DNA of 15,820 nt from Lichenicola sp964242425 (GTDB lineage: Bacteria > Pseudomonadota > Alphaproteobacteria > Acetobacterales > Acetobacteraceae). The notes beneath the pieces were generated by a model that was not told the DNA's origin, searched no databases, and saw nothing but the letters and a program-made list of their open reading frames with translations. Of the stretch, positions 15,642-15,820 are shown in pieces (position 1 is the stretch's first letter; every line of letters begins with the position of its first letter). The translations under genes and the position numbers were made by a program. The stretch covers positions 1-15,820 of the forward strand of contig CAXTCK010000066.1 of the NCBI GenBank assembly GCA_964242425.1. Reading direction: 5' to 3'.

Positions 15642-15658
15642 GTGCCACAGAATGGCAC
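15642..15658. promoter_or_regulatory. Palindromic operator upstream of the parD-like gene
   Basis: GTGCCA and TGGCAC form a perfect 6-bp inverted repeat with a 5-nt spacer (CAGAA), ending about 29 nt before the antitoxin ATG. Type II antitoxins of the ribbon-helix-helix class typically bind such palindromes in their own promoters, so this is a good autorepression site candidate. Confidence 0.5.
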
Positions 15659-15774
15659 AGGCTACACCCCGAACGTTCCGGATGACCGACGCTTCGACAA
15701 GGCCGAACCTCAGCTTCCGACCGGCAGGCGCTGCTCCCTCAGCCGGGCCCGCCACGCCGCCGGCCGCCCTCCGC

Positions 15775-15816
15775 AGACCTTCCGCCCGAGACCTTCCGCC
15801 CGAGACCTTCCGCCCG
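15775..15816. repeat. 14-bp tandem repeat, three perfect copies at the window edge
   Basis: AGACCTTCCGCCCG is repeated exactly at 15775-15788, 15789-15802 and 15803-15816. The following bases (AGGC) begin a fourth copy with a mismatch or leave the array. The unit is not a multiple of three, which argues against a coding repeat. The array may continue past the window. Confidence 0.85.
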
Positions 15817-15820
15817 AGGC

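Noticed and set aside
15659..15820. Search for a ParE toxin or another partner upstream of the antitoxin
   Set aside because: No open frame with a ParE signature was found on either strand; only GC-rich DNA and the 14-bp tandem array are present.

Overview
The window is a uniformly GC-rich stretch of bacterial chromosome with densely packed genes on both strands. The gene content points to an alphaproteobacterium, most likely of the family Acetobacteraceae. It has hopanoid-associated HpnL and HpnN proteins, a large secreted-type protein with a Hint domain of the kind common in acetic acid bacteria and relatives, and a perfect match to the alphaproteobacterial general-stress (EcfG) promoter consensus. 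The family-level assignment is inference. No rRNA, tRNA, CRISPR array or insertion sequence was seen.

Left part (1-2790): the 3' end of an MFS transporter gene is followed by a zeta-class glutathione S-transferase (maleylacetoacetate isomerase-like). Convergent to it is a small two-helix membrane protein gene preceded by an EcfG-type promoter. Next, on the minus strand, is phnW, the 2-aminoethylphosphonate:pyruvate transaminase gene.

Lipid cluster (2788-7211): divergent from phnW, three tightly coupled plus-strand genes encode an HpnL-type membrane protein, a CDP-alcohol phosphatidyltransferase with an intact catalytic motif, and the HpnN RND-type transporter. The first pair overlaps at stop/start and the second pair is 4 nt apart. 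Together they look like a module for making and moving a membrane lipid. The divergent phnW raises the possibility that the headgroup is an aminoethylphosphonate, or that phosphonate catabolism simply sits nearby.

Middle (7212-9743): a pocket of unusually AT-rich DNA with a candidate promoter and an exact 11-bp tandem repeat leads into a Hint-domain protein. Its N-terminus carries two diverged copies of a beta-rich repeat.

Right part (9743-15820), all on the minus strand: a triple-domain redox protein (DUF2231 membrane domain, Rieske [2Fe-2S] domain, hemerythrin HHE domain), an unrecognised 330-residue protein, and a soluble hybrid sensor histidine kinase (PAS-GAF-PAS-HisKA-HATPase-REC). Immediately upstream of the kinase is a short ParD-like antitoxin gene with a palindromic operator and no visible toxin gene. 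The window ends inside a 14-bp tandem repeat.
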